From assembly GCF_017695955.1 (NCBI RefSeq), contig NZ_JAAORO010000001.1, forward strand, positions 186,001-250,000: a DNA stretch of 64,000 bases, given 5' to 3'. The stretch is from Prochlorococcus marinus XMU1419. GTDB lineage: Bacteria; Cyanobacteriota; Cyanobacteriia; PCC-6307; Cyanobiaceae. The notes beneath the pieces were generated by a model. It saw nothing but the letters and a program-made list of their open reading frames with translations. It was not told the origin of the DNA and ran no database searches. Of this stretch, positions 49,476-58,732 are shown piece after piece. The position numbers were made by a program, and so were the translations under genes. Every line of letters starts with the position of its first letter. Position 1 is the first letter of the stretch.

Positions 49476-50108
49476 TTACCAATCTAGTGATTTTGATACA
49501 ATCGGAAAACTTTGTTTGAAAATAGATTTACAATTTTCGGCGATGCATTTATGTTCTTTTTGGGTACCATGAGCTGATCTTAAATTGATGTAATGTATCC
49601 AAGATCTGCATGAACCAGACATATATATTCTTGTTGGGGTTGCCAAAGGTAAAATAAATCTTGCACATTCTTTAGCTATACCTTCAGCAAGTAAATCTTC
49701 ATATAGTTTTGATGCAGCTTTAAAATGTGAGGTAATTTTCGAATTGTATTTTTCTTTTAATTGATCAGGGAGGTCAGGGATGGAATTTTGCCTATTTTTA
49801 AAGTCTTGTCTTCTCAACTCTGGTAAAGGAATATTTCCTAGTTGAGAACTATCTGCATATCTTTGTGAGAATTCCTGGAAGGTAAATGATCTGTGTCTTA
49901 AAATTTGTGCTGCAATACCTCTATTGGTTTCTATTTGTAGGGTCATAAATGACTGTTCAAATACACTCCAATGTTCGTTTTTAATGCAATAACTTAACAA
50001 TTTAGAATAATCTTCATTTTTTTGATTGCTTGGATTACTAACTCTAGCAATGTAAGCCATTGTTTTTTCTGCATCAGGAGTTAGCGAAATTAGTTCAACT
50101 TGACTCAT
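49476..50108 (-). CDS. thyX: Flavin-dependent thymidylate synthase
   Basis: Makes dTMP from dUMP with FAD and methylene-tetrahydrofolate. The ThyX signature RHRSFTFQEFSQRYA (about residues 76-90) fits RHRxxSxNxxSxRY with substitutions common outside the core. The 210-aa length is typical. It lies downstream of dcd (1-nt gap), so dUMP supply and use are together. Confidence 0.95.
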   Translation of the reverse strand: MSQVELISLTPDAEKTMAYIARVSNPSNQKNEDYSKLLSYCIKNEHWSVFEQSFMTLQIETNRGIAAQILRHRSFTFQEFSQRYADSSQLGNIPLPELRRQDFKNRQNSIPDLPDQLKEKYNSKITSHFKAASKLYEDLLAEGIAKECARFILPLATPTRIYMSGSCRSWIHYINLRSAHGTQKEHKCIAENCKSIFKQSFPIVSKSLDW

Positions 50109-50109
50109 G

Positions 50110-50703
50110 TTAGATCTTAGCTAGTGTTACTTTCTCAGGTTGATTTTGATATTTTCCTCTTCTATCTTCATATGTTGTGGAGCAAGGATCTCCTTCAAAA
50201 AAGAGTAGTTGGCAAATGCCTTCGTTTGCGTAAATTCTACAATCAGCACCAGAACTATTACTAAATTCTAGGGTTAGGTGGCCTTCCCATCCTGCTTCTG
50301 CAGGGGTTGTATTCACTATTATCCCTAGTCGAGCGTAAGTACTTTTCCCAATGCATATTACAGTTATATTTTCCGGTACTTTCATCTTTTCTAAAGCTAC
50401 CCCTAAACCATAAGAGTGAGCAGGAAGAATAAAGAAGTCTCCATCATCATCATGATGAAGAACGGTTTTTTCTAAATTATTGGGGTTAAATTTTTTGGGA
50501 TTCATAACAGTTCCAGGGATATGCCTAAAAATTAGGAATTCTTTTGATGAAAGTCTCAAATCATATCCATATGATGAACATCCGTAACTCAAAACTGGCT
50601 TTCGTTGATTATCAGGCTCGAGATGCCTCACTAAATTTGATTGGAAGGGGTTTATCATTCCTTCTTTTGCTTTTTGATTTATCCAGAGATCATTTTTAAG
50701 CAT
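50110..50703 (-). CDS. dcd: dCTP deaminase
   Basis: Deaminates dCTP to dUTP, the source of dUMP for thyX. The 197-aa trimeric dUTPase-fold protein has GKSTYARLGIIVNTTPAEAGWEGHLTLE region (split: GKSTYARLGI about 119-128 and PAEAGWEGHLTLEFSN about 134-149) and the C-terminal YQNQPEKVTLAKI. It is next to thyX and 4 nt after the CobO-like gene. Confidence 0.95.
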   Translation of the reverse strand: MLKNDLWINQKAKEGMINPFQSNLVRHLEPDNQRKPVLSYGCSSYGYDLRLSSKEFLIFRHIPGTVMNPKKFNPNNLEKTVLHHDDDGDFFILPAHSYGLGVALEKMKVPENITVICIGKSTYARLGIIVNTTPAEAGWEGHLTLEFSNSSGADCRIYANEGICQLLFFEGDPCSTTYEDRRGKYQNQPEKVTLAKI

Positions 50704-50707
50704 TGTT

Positions 50708-51289
50708 TTATGAGCGAAGTTCGGTGATTTGGTTAGCCATTAATAATAAATCTTTAGGTATGTCTGTTCCAGTTAGGATTACATCTCCTGGGATAAATCG
50801 GTTTTCAAGTGTTGAAATCAAATCATCCTTATTAATAATTCCCATCTCAATAGCTAGAAAAATTTCATCAAGTATAATTTGTTCATTTTCTCCAGAAAGT
50901 AATTCATTTTTACAAAATTTCCATAATTCATAAGTAGATTCATGAATAGATTTTTTTAAATTTTTATTACTTTCAATTTCTTCATTATTATATTGATCAA
51001 AGGAATGTGACGATCTTACCCAAGTTAAATTACCACAAAGCTTAACTGGGTTAGCAATACCTTGTTCAACTCCTCCCTTCATAAACTGTACTATAAGTAC
51101 TTTCCTACCCAGAGCAGCATTTCTTAGAGAATCTCTAATTATTGAGGAATAACTTCCTCTATAAGGAGATTGATAGATTTGGATTTGCCCGTTTTGTGTG
51201 AATCTTTGTGAGTCTATTTTATTATTAGTGTCTATCTTTACAACTTCAAGATTACTTTTGGCATAATTATTAGATGAACTAATGACCAT
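50708..51289 (-). CDS. cobO: CobO/BtuR-family corrinoid adenosyltransferase-like protein without a P-loop
   Basis: A 193-aa protein with the CobO/BtuR order: N-terminal beta strand, VLIVQFMKGG (64-73), and a Walker B-like QIILDEI near residue 138, ending in ILTGTDIPKDLLLMANQITEL. In the family the first loop reads GNGKGKTT; here the same place is SPYRGSYSS (41-49), with the Walker lysine and threonines gone. The protein may therefore be inactive as an ATP:Co(I)rrinoid adenosyltransferase, or may have another role. It leads the cobO-dcd-thyX run and is divergent from ntcA. Confidence 0.8.
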   Translation of the reverse strand: MVISSSNNYAKSNLEVVKIDTNNKIDSQRFTQNGQIQIYQSPYRGSYSSIIRDSLRNAALGRKVLIVQFMKGGVEQGIANPVKLCGNLTWVRSSHSFDQYNNEEIESNKNLKKSIHESTYELWKFCKNELLSGENEQIILDEIFLAIEMGIINKDDLISTLENRFIPGDVILTGTDIPKDLLLMANQITELRS

Positions 51290-51428
51290 TATTGAATGTT
51301 TCTTTAATACATACAGTATAATTTGAATTTAATAACGCTGCATATAGTGTAATTTTACTTAAAAAAGCTCTGAAAAAGATGAAATTAACCAATAAAAGTT
51401 CTCATAGAAAATAATAAGAATTGAAAAT

Positions 51429-51470
51429 TGTTACTGTTGATACAAGATGATTTAAGGTGTCTCCTTAAAT
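51429..51470 (+). promoter_or_regulatory. NtcA-type site and -10 box upstream of ntcA
   Basis: TGTT-N8-TACA at 51429-51444, one base off the NtcA palindrome TGTA-N8-TACA. A -10-like TTAAAT follows at 51465-51470 after 20 nt, which puts the site near -41, the class II activator position. This is consistent with NtcA autoactivation as known in other cyanobacteria. Confidence 0.7.
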
Positions 51471-51491
51471 TTTTTAATAGTCAAGATTCTT

Positions 51492-52226
51492 ATGACACCT
51501 TCTTCTCGAGGATTCAGCCGCTTTACTTCCCAACATTCCGGACAAAGTAAAATTAACTCTGTTGGAGAGCGCTTCCCAATTAATAGAACTTTAATGGAAG
51601 TAATTAAAGGTCTAGATGGGGCAAGTACAGAAATGGTTGAGAGATCTAAAACAATATTTTTTCCTGGAGATCCTGCTGAGAGGGTTTATTTAATAAGAAG
51701 AGGGGCAGTCAGGTTGTCGAGAGTTTATGAGTCAGGTGAAGAAATAACTGTCGCTTTATTGAGAGAGAATAGCCTTTTTGGTGTTTTATCTCTTCTTACA
51801 GGCCATAGATCTGATCGTTTTTATCATGCCATAGCATTCACAAGAGTTGAAATGATAACAGCCCCTGCGAATTCTGTTTTAAGAGCAATAGAGGAAGATG
51901 CATCAGTAGGATTATTATTGTTGCAAGGTCTTTCTAGTAGGATCCTACAAACAGAAACAATGATTGAAACTCTTACTCATAGAGATATGTCATCTCGTTT
52001 AGTAAGTTTTTTAATGGTCCTTTGTAGGGACTTTGGAGTTGCAAGTGAAAAAGGGATTACAATTGATTTGAGGCTGTCACATCAAGCAATTGCTGAAGCT
52101 ATTGGTTCTACAAGAGTAACAATTACAAGACTGTTAGGAGATTTAAAGGATTCTGGGTTACTAAATATTGATAGAAAAAAAATTACAGTTTTTGATCCGA
52201 TAGCTCTTGCAAAAAGATTTAATTGA
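51492..52226 (+). CDS. ntcA: Global nitrogen regulator NtcA
   Basis: CRP-family activator of nitrogen-assimilation genes that senses 2-oxoglutarate. The 244 aa comprise an N-terminal extension, a cyclic-nucleotide-like effector domain ([20 protein letters not shown], 56-75), the dimer helix and a winged helix whose recognition segment is [20 protein letters not shown] (as 20 residues, about 196-215). The promoter has an NtcA-type site. Confidence 0.98.
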   Translation: MTPSSRGFSRFTSQHSGQSKINSVGERFPINRTLMEVIKGLDGASTEMVERSKTIFFPGDPAERVYLIRRGAVRLSRVYESGEEITVALLRENSLFGVLSLLTGHRSDRFYHAIAFTRVEMITAPANSVLRAIEEDASVGLLLLQGLSSRILQTETMIETLTHRDMSSRLVSFLMVLCRDFGVASEKGITIDLRLSHQAIAEAIGSTRVTITRLLGDLKDSGLLNIDRKKITVFDPIALAKRFN

Positions 52227-52265
52227 TTCATCATTAATTATGATGTATCGATTATATAAAATATT

Positions 52266-53225
52266 GTGGCTTGGATTTTAATTGTTTTTTTAATACTACT
52301 AGGAGGATTAATTGCCCCATTTGGGGATCTTCTTGGCACTAAGATTGGTAAAGCAAGATTTAGTATCTTAAAATTAAGACCAAAGAAAACTGCGACAATC
52401 GTAACGATAATAACTGGGGGCTTTATTAGTGCTATATCTATAGGCCTATTGCTTTTAGTTAGTGAAGAATTTAGGCAAAGACTTTTTGTAGATATACCTT
52501 TCTTACAAAAAACTTTAGATGAAAGTAAAAAGGCTCTCATTCCTTTGCAAGAAGAAAGGAAGATGCTTGAAGATAAGATTAATACTAAAGAAAAGGAATT
52601 AAATAAACTAAAAAGTGATGTTAAAGAATTTAGAAGTGGAAATGTAGTGATAAAAAAAGGGCAAACTTTATTTATTGCAAAAGTTAATTCTAATAGAAAT
52701 CTAAAAATTGATTTAGCGAATATTTATAATAGTGCGGATAAATATGTCCAAAAAATTGTAATCCCAAGTAATAAAAAAATCAAAAATATTCTTTTGTGGA
52801 GACCTAGTGATATTTCTGAAATTGAAAGTGTTGCTCAGAAAGGAGGAAATTGGATCATATTGATTAAATCAGCTGCAAATGTTTTGAAAGGAGATAATTT
52901 TGTTTTTGTATACCCGGAATTGCTAGCGAATAAAATGATAGTAACCAAAGGGGAAGTTATTACGAGCGAAACTTTTAGTGATAATGATCTCGAATACAAA
53001 AATATAAATTTAAAAATTAGAGCGTTGTTGACAAAAACTAGAGATGAAATCAAGTCCAAAGGATCTATTGCAAACGAAATTACTACAAGAGGAGACTTTG
53101 TAAAAAAAATAATAGATGCATTGGAGACTAATCAAAATATAAAATACAGATTAGAGGTGATATCCTTAAAAGATAGTAAAACTGCAGACCCAATAATAGT
53201 TGATTTGAACATCACCAAAAAATAA
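52266..53225 (+). CDS. Membrane-anchored coiled-coil protein (DUF3084-like)
   Basis: A 319-aa protein with two N-terminal hydrophobic helices (WILIVFLILLGGLIAPFG, 3-20, and ATIVTIITGGFISAISIGLL, about 40-59), then a coiled coil (about 85-125, with lysine/glutamate heptads) and a soluble C-terminal domain. This layout fits the cyanobacterial DUF3084 family, whose function is unknown. The GTG start, 39 nt after ntcA, fits the position of the first helix. Same strand as ntcA and the following YqgF-like gene, with a 6-nt gap to the latter. Confidence 0.8.
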   Translation: MAWILIVFLILLGGLIAPFGDLLGTKIGKARFSILKLRPKKTATIVTIITGGFISAISIGLLLLVSEEFRQRLFVDIPFLQKTLDESKKALIPLQEERKMLEDKINTKEKELNKLKSDVKEFRSGNVVIKKGQTLFIAKVNSNRNLKIDLANIYNSADKYVQKIVIPSNKKIKNILLWRPSDISEIESVAQKGGNWIILIKSAANVLKGDNFVFVYPELLANKMIVTKGEVITSETFSDNDLEYKNINLKIRALLTKTRDEIKSKGSIANEITTRGDFVKKIIDALETNQNIKYRLEVISLKDSKTADPIIVDLNITKK

Positions 53226-53231
53226 TCTTGT

Positions 53232-53669
53232 ATGGGAAAATTTATATCTATTGATCCTGGTAAATGTAAATGTGGTTTAGTTTTAGCCGAAATTAGTGAA
53301 AAAAAAGTTTATAAAGCCATCATTATTAAAAGTGAATTACTTGAGGATTATGTAAAGAATCTAAATTCCGTTGAAAATATATCAAAAATTGTCATTGGAA
53401 ATGGCACAACAAGCAAAGAGATTAGAGAAAAAATGGATTTTTTTAAAAAAGAAATTATAATTTTTGAAGAAAAAAATACCACCTACAGAGCAAAAGCAAG
53501 ATATTTCGAACTTTTCCCAATTAGCGGTTTGAAGTTATTAATTCCAAGGGAGGTTTTTATTCTTAATAAGAACCTTGATGCAATATCGGCCTTGATAATT
53601 TTAGAGGATTTTTGCAAAATTAAGTTTACTTTGAATAAAAATTTAGATTTTAAAACTTGGCTGAAATAG
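53232..53669 (+). CDS. YqgF/RuvX-like RNase H-fold protein
   Basis: A 145-aa protein resembling the RuvX/YqgF nuclease fold: FISIDPGKCKCGLVLAE (first Asp, D8), FEEKNTTYRAKARYF (Glu80, matching the DExxTT motif of YqgF) and LDAISALIIL (final Asp, D116). These three acidic residues and IVIGNGTT (about 53-60) are in the right order and spacing. The function (pre-16S processing or Holliday-junction resolution) is not assigned. Its end overlaps the next minus-strand gene by 20 nt. Confidence 0.75.
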   Translation: MGKFISIDPGKCKCGLVLAEISEKKVYKAIIIKSELLEDYVKNLNSVENISKIVIGNGTTSKEIREKMDFFKKEIIIFEEKNTTYRAKARYFELFPISGLKLLIPREVFILNKNLDAISALIILEDFCKIKFTLNKNLDFKTWLK

Positions 53670-53907
53670 TAAACTTATATTCATTTCCTACTTCTAGGGC
53701 ATAATCTTTTTTCATTAAAAATCTTAATAAGGCATCCTCAATTAATGCTCTTCCCAAAGGAGGCTGTACTAACAATGAACCTTTATTAAAAGACCAAATA
53801 AAAGTCCATTTGAATTGACTAGCTTCAACAACACCCTTTATTTGCTTTTTTGATAAGCAATATTCTTTAACACTCACACTGGCTATTGTTTCTGGTTTTG
53901 ACCGCAT
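53650..53907 (-). CDS. Small protein of unknown function (DUF3146-like)
   Basis: An 85-aa protein beginning MRSKPETIASVSVKEYCLSK with a central aromatic segment SQFKWTFIWSFNKGSLLVQP (about 50-69 region, split here) and a helical LIEDALLRFLMKKDYALE. The pattern resembles the cyanobacterial DUF3146 family. It starts 3 nt after the pth start gene end (minus strand) and overlaps the YqgF-like gene tail-to-tail. Function unknown. Confidence 0.72.
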   Translation of the reverse strand: MRSKPETIASVSVKEYCLSKKQIKGVVEASQFKWTFIWSFNKGSLLVQPPLGRALIEDALLRFLMKKDYALEVGNEYKFTISAKF

Positions 53908-53910
53908 TAG

Positions 53911-54513
53911 TTAAATTTGGTCTTTATCAAAGGAATTTAATTCATTAATTATATGCTCTTCTTTTTTTGTATTTAATTGTTCTAAGGATTCTATGACCCT
54001 CTTAAAGACTTTATCTAATATCAAATTTTCTTCTTGAGAAATATTACCTAACACATGAGAAATAGTATTGAAATTATTTATACCTTGAATTGATGGCGGT
54101 GATCCAATCCCAATTCTTATTCTTTTAAAATTTTGAGTTTGCAATTTTTCGATGATGTTTTTAAGTCCATTATGCCCTCCTGAACTACCTTTTTTTCTAA
54201 ATCTTATTTTCCCAAGAGGAAGATCTTTATCATCAACCACTATAAAAAGCTGTTCTAAATTAATTTTGTACCAATCTATAATGGCTCGGACGGCATCACC
54301 ACTATTATTCATAAAGGTATTTGGTAAGAATAATCTGTAAGTGGACCCATTGATTTTGAATTCAGAGCAGTAACTTTTAAGTTTATCCTTTAACAAAAAA
54401 TTTGAATTGTATTTTTTTGAGAGATTTTCAAGAAGTAAGAATCCTAGGTTATGTCTATTTTTTGAATATTTCTTACCTGGATTTCCTAATCCTATTAAAT
54501 ATATATCTTCCAT
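53911..54513 (-). CDS. pth: Peptidyl-tRNA hydrolase
   Basis: Frees tRNA from prematurely released peptidyl-tRNA. The 200-aa protein shows YLIGLGNPGKKYSKNRHNLG (5-24) with the catalytic His and Asn region, NTFMNNSGDAV (about 65-75), the catalytic Asp in LFIVVDDKDLPLGKIRFR and GSSGGHNGLKNI (about 110-121). It is followed by the DUF3146-like gene by 3 nt. Confidence 0.96.
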   Translation of the reverse strand: MEDIYLIGLGNPGKKYSKNRHNLGFLLLENLSKKYNSNFLLKDKLKSYCSEFKINGSTYRLFLPNTFMNNSGDAVRAIIDWYKINLEQLFIVVDDKDLPLGKIRFRKKGSSGGHNGLKNIIEKLQTQNFKRIRIGIGSPPSIQGINNFNTISHVLGNISQEENLILDKVFKRVIESLEQLNTKKEEHIINELNSFDKDQI

Positions 54514-54580
54514 GATTTATATCTAAATCTCTTTAATTGAGAATTATAAACATACAATAAAACCATAACCAAGGGAAATC

Positions 54581-54606
54581 AAATTCCTAATAGTCTTTAG
54601 GAATTT
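54581..54606 (-). terminator. 10-bp perfect hairpin downstream of psbH
   Basis: AAATTCCTAA (54581-54590) and TTAGGAATTT (54597-54606) pair perfectly around TAGTCT. It lies 40 nt past the psbH stop on the minus strand. The stem is AT-rich and not followed by a clean U-tract, so it may act as a 3'-end stabiliser of the psbH mRNA as much as a terminator. Confidence 0.7.
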
Positions 54607-54645
54607 TCTAGATTAATTAATTAGATTATATGAAATTGCAGAAAT

Positions 54646-54846
54646 TTAGTTACCGTTCCAATCTACTGAGAAGCCTTGAAGTAATAAAGATTGGTTATAA
54701 ATTTGAAGGAGAATTACTAAGAAGACCAAAAGTAATAATCCTATTACTGTCATCACAGGAACTGCTCCCCAACCAGGCACAACTTTTCCCTGACCTGAAT
54801 TGCCAATTGCTTTTAAAAGACTTCCTAAGGCTGTTTTTTGACCCAT
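54646..54846 (-). CDS. psbH: Photosystem II subunit PsbH
   Basis: A 66-aa single-span subunit, standard length for cyanobacteria. Signatures are the N-terminal [19 protein letters not shown] and [19 protein letters not shown] (19 residues, start of the helix) and the C-terminal ILLQIYNQS with the lumenal tail. The convergent/divergent arrangement with psbN is the one seen in cyanobacteria and chloroplasts. Confidence 0.97.
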
Positions 54847-54926
54847 GTTGAATTCACTAAAACTGATATTATTTCGTTATTGTATAAGAACTTATACATA
54901 AATTGTTTACAAACTTAGCAAAATTG

Positions 54927-55079
54927 ATGCAAACTTTATCATCTTCCCCAGATCCTGCAGTTTCTATAGCAGTAACGATTCTGGCAATACTCTTAGCTTT
55001 AACGGGTTTTGGTCTTTGGACTGCATTTGGACCTAAGGCTGCAAAGCTTACCGATCCTTGGGATGACCATGATGATTAA
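54927..55079 (+). CDS. psbN: PSII assembly factor PsbN
   Basis: A 50-aa open frame divergent from psbH: start MQTLSSSPDPAVSIAVTIL, then a hydrophobic span ending ALTGFGLWTAFGP and a soluble tail KAAKLTDPWDDHDD. The tail and the TGFGxYTAFGP-type motif are diagnostic of PsbN. In plants and cyanobacteria it is an assembly factor and not a stable PSII subunit. The start codons of psbH and psbN are about 80 nt apart. Confidence 0.95.
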   Translation: MQTLSSSPDPAVSIAVTILAILLALTGFGLWTAFGPKAAKLTDPWDDHDD

Positions 55080-55186
55080 TTTCCATAAAGTATTTCAAAA
55101 TTTTCCAAAAATACAAAAAGTAAACCTTTTACCATAATTTAAATATAAATTTAATAGGATATAAATCTGTCAGCACTTGTATTTCC

Positions 55187-55315
55187 ATGCTTGCCCTAAA
55201 AATTTCTGTATACACCATTGTCTTTTTCTTTGTTGGAATCTTTCTTTTCGGATTTTTAGCGAGTGATCCTACTAGAACTCCTAATAGAAAAGATTTAGAA
55301 AGTCCTCAAGATTAA
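55187..55315 (+). CDS. psbI: Photosystem II subunit PsbI
   Basis: A 42-aa single-span subunit of the PSII core: [20 protein letters not shown] then [16 protein letters not shown]. The opening MLxLKISVYxVVxFFV and the SDPxRNPxRKD tail are the PsbI family pattern (the Thr-Pro-Asn-Arg-Lys here is a close match). It follows psbN by 107 nt on the same strand. Confidence 0.96.
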
Positions 55316-55425
55316 TTTTCTACAAAATTAATTTTTAACATAATTTCCATTTTTTAAAATAAAATCATATAATTATTTTTTTTATAAATCTCAAATATTT
55401 GTTTCTAAAAGTTTTACTTAACCAT

Positions 55426-56037
55426 TTAACTATATTTTGTATAGGGTAGATCCTGAAATTTCTTTTCCACTAAAGAAGCATTTTTAAGTAATGTAGCCGT
55501 AGCATCCCATTCTCCAGATAAAAACATTTTTTTAGAGCTATCTTTAATCTCAAGATTAAATTTCAAATCGCTTGATTTAGCTACTAAATTTTTTAGATCA
55601 ATTTCTAATAATAAACTTTTGTTATCGTTATATTTTTGAATATCTTCTATTGAATTTTTAGGAAGGGTAAAACATGGAATTCCGATTGCAATACAATTAC
55701 TATAAAAAATTTCAGCAAAACTTTCACCTATTATCGCTTTAATACCCCATCTCATAAGTGCCTGGGGAGCATGTTCTCTGCTGGACCCACATCCAAAGTT
55801 GCTATTAACAATTAGTATTGAGGCATTTTGGTTTTTCTCAAGATCAAAAGGATGGCTTCCTTTAAGATTTTTTCTATCGTCTTCAAAAACAGATTTGCCC
55901 AATGAATCGAAATTAACACACTTTAAGAAACGTGCAGGAATTATTCGATCAGTATCAATATCGTTTCCAATCAATGATATGCACTTGCCAGTTATTTGTG
56001 AAATTTTTCCTATTGGTGGATTAAATTCTGCTTTCAT
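55426..56037 (-). CDS. leuD: 3-isopropylmalate dehydratase small subunit
   Basis: Swivel domain of isopropylmalate isomerase in leucine synthesis. The 203-aa protein has [12 protein letters not shown] (about 27-38), the substrate loop [19 protein letters not shown] (about 82-100) and [10 protein letters not shown]. It overlaps leuC by 4 nt, as is common for the pair. Confidence 0.95.
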   Translation of the reverse strand: MKAEFNPPIGKISQITGKCISLIGNDIDTDRIIPARFLKCVNFDSLGKSVFEDDRKNLKGSHPFDLEKNQNASILIVNSNFGCGSSREHAPQALMRWGIKAIIGESFAEIFYSNCIAIGIPCFTLPKNSIEDIQKYNDNKSLLLEIDLKNLVAKSSDLKFNLEIKDSSKKMFLSGEWDATATLLKNASLVEKKFQDLPYTKYS

Positions 56038-57443
56038 TTGTTTATAAATTCTCTCACGTCACTTACTTTGCCATTAATAGCAGCAGCAGCAACCATTGCA
56101 GGACTCATGAGTAGTGTTCTTCCGTTTGGAGATCCTTGTCTACCTTTAAAATTTCTATTACTAGAACTGGCACTAACTTGATTACCTATTAGCTTATCTG
56201 AATTCATTGCTAAACACATTGAACAGCCTGGCTCTCGCCATTGAAATCCAGAATCCTTAAAGATCTTATCGAGACCTTCTTTTTTTGCTAAAGTGGCTAC
56301 TTGTTCTGAACCAGGGACTACAAATGCTTTTACTGTATTTGATACTTTTTTGTTTTTTAATACCTTAGCAGCAACTCTTAAGTCACTAATTCTTCCATTG
56401 GTGCAACTGCCAATGAAACAAACATCAACTGGAGTATCTTTAATTGATTGACCTGGCTTGAAATCCATATATTCATAAGCTTCTTTAGCGACAAATTTGT
56501 CATTTGAGGAGATTTCTTCTAAAAGGGGGATCTGTTGATTTATACCTACACTTTGACTTGGAGTAATTCCCCAAGTTATGGTTGGTTCTATCTTAGCCGC
56601 ATCTATTTTAATTACATCATCATAAATAGAATTATCATCGCTTTTTAATGATTTCCACCATAAGAGCGCTTTATCCCAATTCTCCTTTTTTGGGGCGAAT
56701 AATTTATTTTTGATGTAACTAAAAGTTTTTTCATCAGGATTTATGTAGCCGCATCTCGCGCCACCTTCAATAGACATATTGCATATAGTCATTCTTTCTT
56801 CCATTGATAATGCATTGATTGCAGGCCCTGCAAATTCATATGCAAAACCCATTCCTGCCTTTACTCCAAGTTTATTAATGATATGGAGAACTAAATCCTT
56901 AGCGTAAACCCCATTAGATAACTTATTCTCACACCAGATTTGCCTTACCTTTAATTTATTCATGGCAATGGTTTGAGTAGCAAGAACATCTCTTACTTGA
57001 CTTGTACCTATCCCAAAAGCAATTGACCCAAAAGCTCCATGAGTTGAAGTATGTGAATCTCCACAAGCAATTGTCATCCCCGGCAGCGTTAGCCCCAATT
57101 CCGGAGCAACTACATGAACTATTCCTTGATTACCACTACCAATATTAAAAAATTTTATTTTATGTTCTAAGCAATTCTTCTCTAATGTGCTAATCATTTG
57201 TTCTGCAAGATTATCTTGAAAAGGCCTGCTTTGATTATCTGTTGGAACAATATGATCAACTGTAGCGACAGTTCTACTAGGGAATTTCACTTTTAAATTT
57301 TTGTCTTTTAAAGCACCAAATGCTTGAGGGCTTGTTACTTCATGGATAAGGTGAAGACCAATAAAAATTTGATCTGAGCCACCAGGAAGACTGGAAACTT
57401 TGTGTAAATCCCAAACTTTATCAAATAAGGTATCTTTACTCAA
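56034..57443 (-). CDS. leuC: 3-isopropylmalate dehydratase large subunit
   Basis: Aconitase-type 4Fe-4S subunit, 469 aa. The cluster cysteines are in [16 protein letters not shown] (first) and [11 protein letters not shown] (next two). Substrate-site motifs include [15 protein letters not shown] (about 133-147) and the N-terminal [12 protein letters not shown]. It forms a two-gene unit with leuD and follows cinA by 14 nt on the same strand. Confidence 0.97.
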   Translation of the reverse strand: MSKDTLFDKVWDLHKVSSLPGGSDQIFIGLHLIHEVTSPQAFGALKDKNLKVKFPSRTVATVDHIVPTDNQSRPFQDNLAEQMISTLEKNCLEHKIKFFNIGSGNQGIVHVVAPELGLTLPGMTIACGDSHTSTHGAFGSIAFGIGTSQVRDVLATQTIAMNKLKVRQIWCENKLSNGVYAKDLVLHIINKLGVKAGMGFAYEFAGPAINALSMEERMTICNMSIEGGARCGYINPDEKTFSYIKNKLFAPKKENWDKALLWWKSLKSDDNSIYDDVIKIDAAKIEPTITWGITPSQSVGINQQIPLLEEISSNDKFVAKEAYEYMDFKPGQSIKDTPVDVCFIGSCTNGRISDLRVAAKVLKNKKVSNTVKAFVVPGSEQVATLAKKEGLDKIFKDSGFQWREPGCSMCLAMNSDKLIGNQVSASSSNRNFKGRQGSPNGRTLLMSPAMVAAAAINGKVSDVREFINK

Positions 57444-57457
57444 TTTGTAAAAAAAAG

Positions 57458-58732
57458 TTACTTACTATTCGATAATAGAATTAATCTGAGGCTGTTTAAA
57501 CACACATTTACACTTAGTGTTTGAATTTCAATTCTATTTCGAGTTGAGTTAAATATTTTTTTTATATTGGTAATATAATTATTTGGTCCTGCAATCGAAA
57601 TATATACTAACCCAACAGGTTTTTCTTGAGTTCCTCCATTGGGACCAGCAATTCCACTGATAGCAATTGCCCAGTCTGCTGCTAATTTATTTTTGACATT
57701 AATTGCCATAGCCTCACAAACTTCTTCCGAAACGGCTCCATATTTAATTAGCTGATCTTCCGAAATATTTAATAATGAATTTTTTAGCTCATTACTATAG
57801 GAAACAATACTGCCTTTAAAAATTTGAGACGAGCCTGATATTGATGTTATTGATGAAGATAGAAGGCCTCCAGTACAGGATTCAGCAAAAACAATAGTTT
57901 GGTTCCTCTTTGTTAATTCTTTTATTAAAACGCTAGGGAGAGTATCATTATCCTCTCCAAAAATAAACTTTGAGAACTTTTTTTTTAATTTTTCTTTTAC
58001 AGGTTTAATAATATTTTTTGCTTCCACTTCATTCTTTGCTCTGGCGGTGATTCTGAGTTTAACCTCTCCTAAGTTTGCATATGGAGCAACAGTTGGGTTT
58101 TTAAGATTTAATAGATCATTAATTTTTTCTGCAACAATAGATTCTCCAATACCAGAGAATTTAAGAGTATTAGAAAAAAAGGAATAACTATCAGAGAATT
58201 TGGTCTTAATGAATTCAAATGCTGTCTCCTCCCACATAGTTTTCATTTCACTGGGAACTCCAGGGAAAGTAAGAATAGTAAATCCTTTGATTGGTTCCCA
58301 TATCATTCCTGGAGCAGTACCTCTTGGGTTATTAATTATTTGAGCATTTTTTGGGAAGAAACATTGTTTCCTTAAGCTAGAGGAATCTTCCTGAAGCTTT
58401 GAGTTTGAAAGTTTTTGTTTAATTTCATCCCATAAGTGTGGTCTTTCAATAAGTGATTCATTAAATGATTTGGCTATTGCTTCAGTAGTTAAATCATCTG
58501 GGGTAGGCCCCAAGCCACCTGTTGTAATAAGAAGATTACTTCTTTTCGATATTTCTTGAATTTCTTTTATAATTCGATCAAAATTATCACCGACAGTTGA
58601 TTGCCTAAAGTGATTTAAGCCTAATTGAGATAACTGTTCAGAAATCCATTGAGAATTGGTATTTATAATATTTCCTAAAAGTAACTCTGTTCCAATAGAA
58701 AGAATTTCAACTCCTTTGGAATTAGGAATCAT
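57458..58732 (-). CDS. cinA: CinA: fused CinA N-domain and PncC amidase domain
   Basis: The 424-aa protein begins [20 protein letters not shown] (MoaB-like N domain) with [18 protein letters not shown] (about 69-86), followed by the C-terminal amidase half: [20 protein letters not shown] (20 residues, near 280) and [19 protein letters not shown]. Family members salvage pyridine nucleotides as NMN deamidase. Full-length and intact. The end overlaps the glyA stop by 4 nt. Confidence 0.93.
   Translation of the reverse strand: MIPNSKGVEILSIGTELLLGNIINTNSQWISEQLSQLGLNHFRQSTVGDNFDRIIKEIQEISKRSNLLITTGGLGPTPDDLTTEAIAKSFNESLIERPHLWDEIKQKLSNSKLQEDSSSLRKQCFFPKNAQIINNPRGTAPGMIWEPIKGFTILTFPGVPSEMKTMWEETAFEFIKTKFSDSYSFFSNTLKFSGIGESIVAEKINDLLNLKNPTVAPYANLGEVKLRITARAKNEVEAKNIIKPVKEKLKKKFSKFIFGEDNDTLPSVLIKELTKRNQTIVFAESCTGGLLSSSITSISGSSQIFKGSIVSYSNELKNSLLNISEDQLIKYGAVSEEVCEAMAINVKNKLAADWAIAISGIAGPNGGTQEKPVGLVYISIAGPNNYITNIKKIFNSTRNRIEIQTLSVNVCLNSLRLILLSNSK

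Noticed and set aside
54630-54851. 73-codon plus-strand frame opposite psbH
   Set aside because: Antisense shadow of psbH, a certain gene; psbN lies just downstream as the real plus-strand gene.
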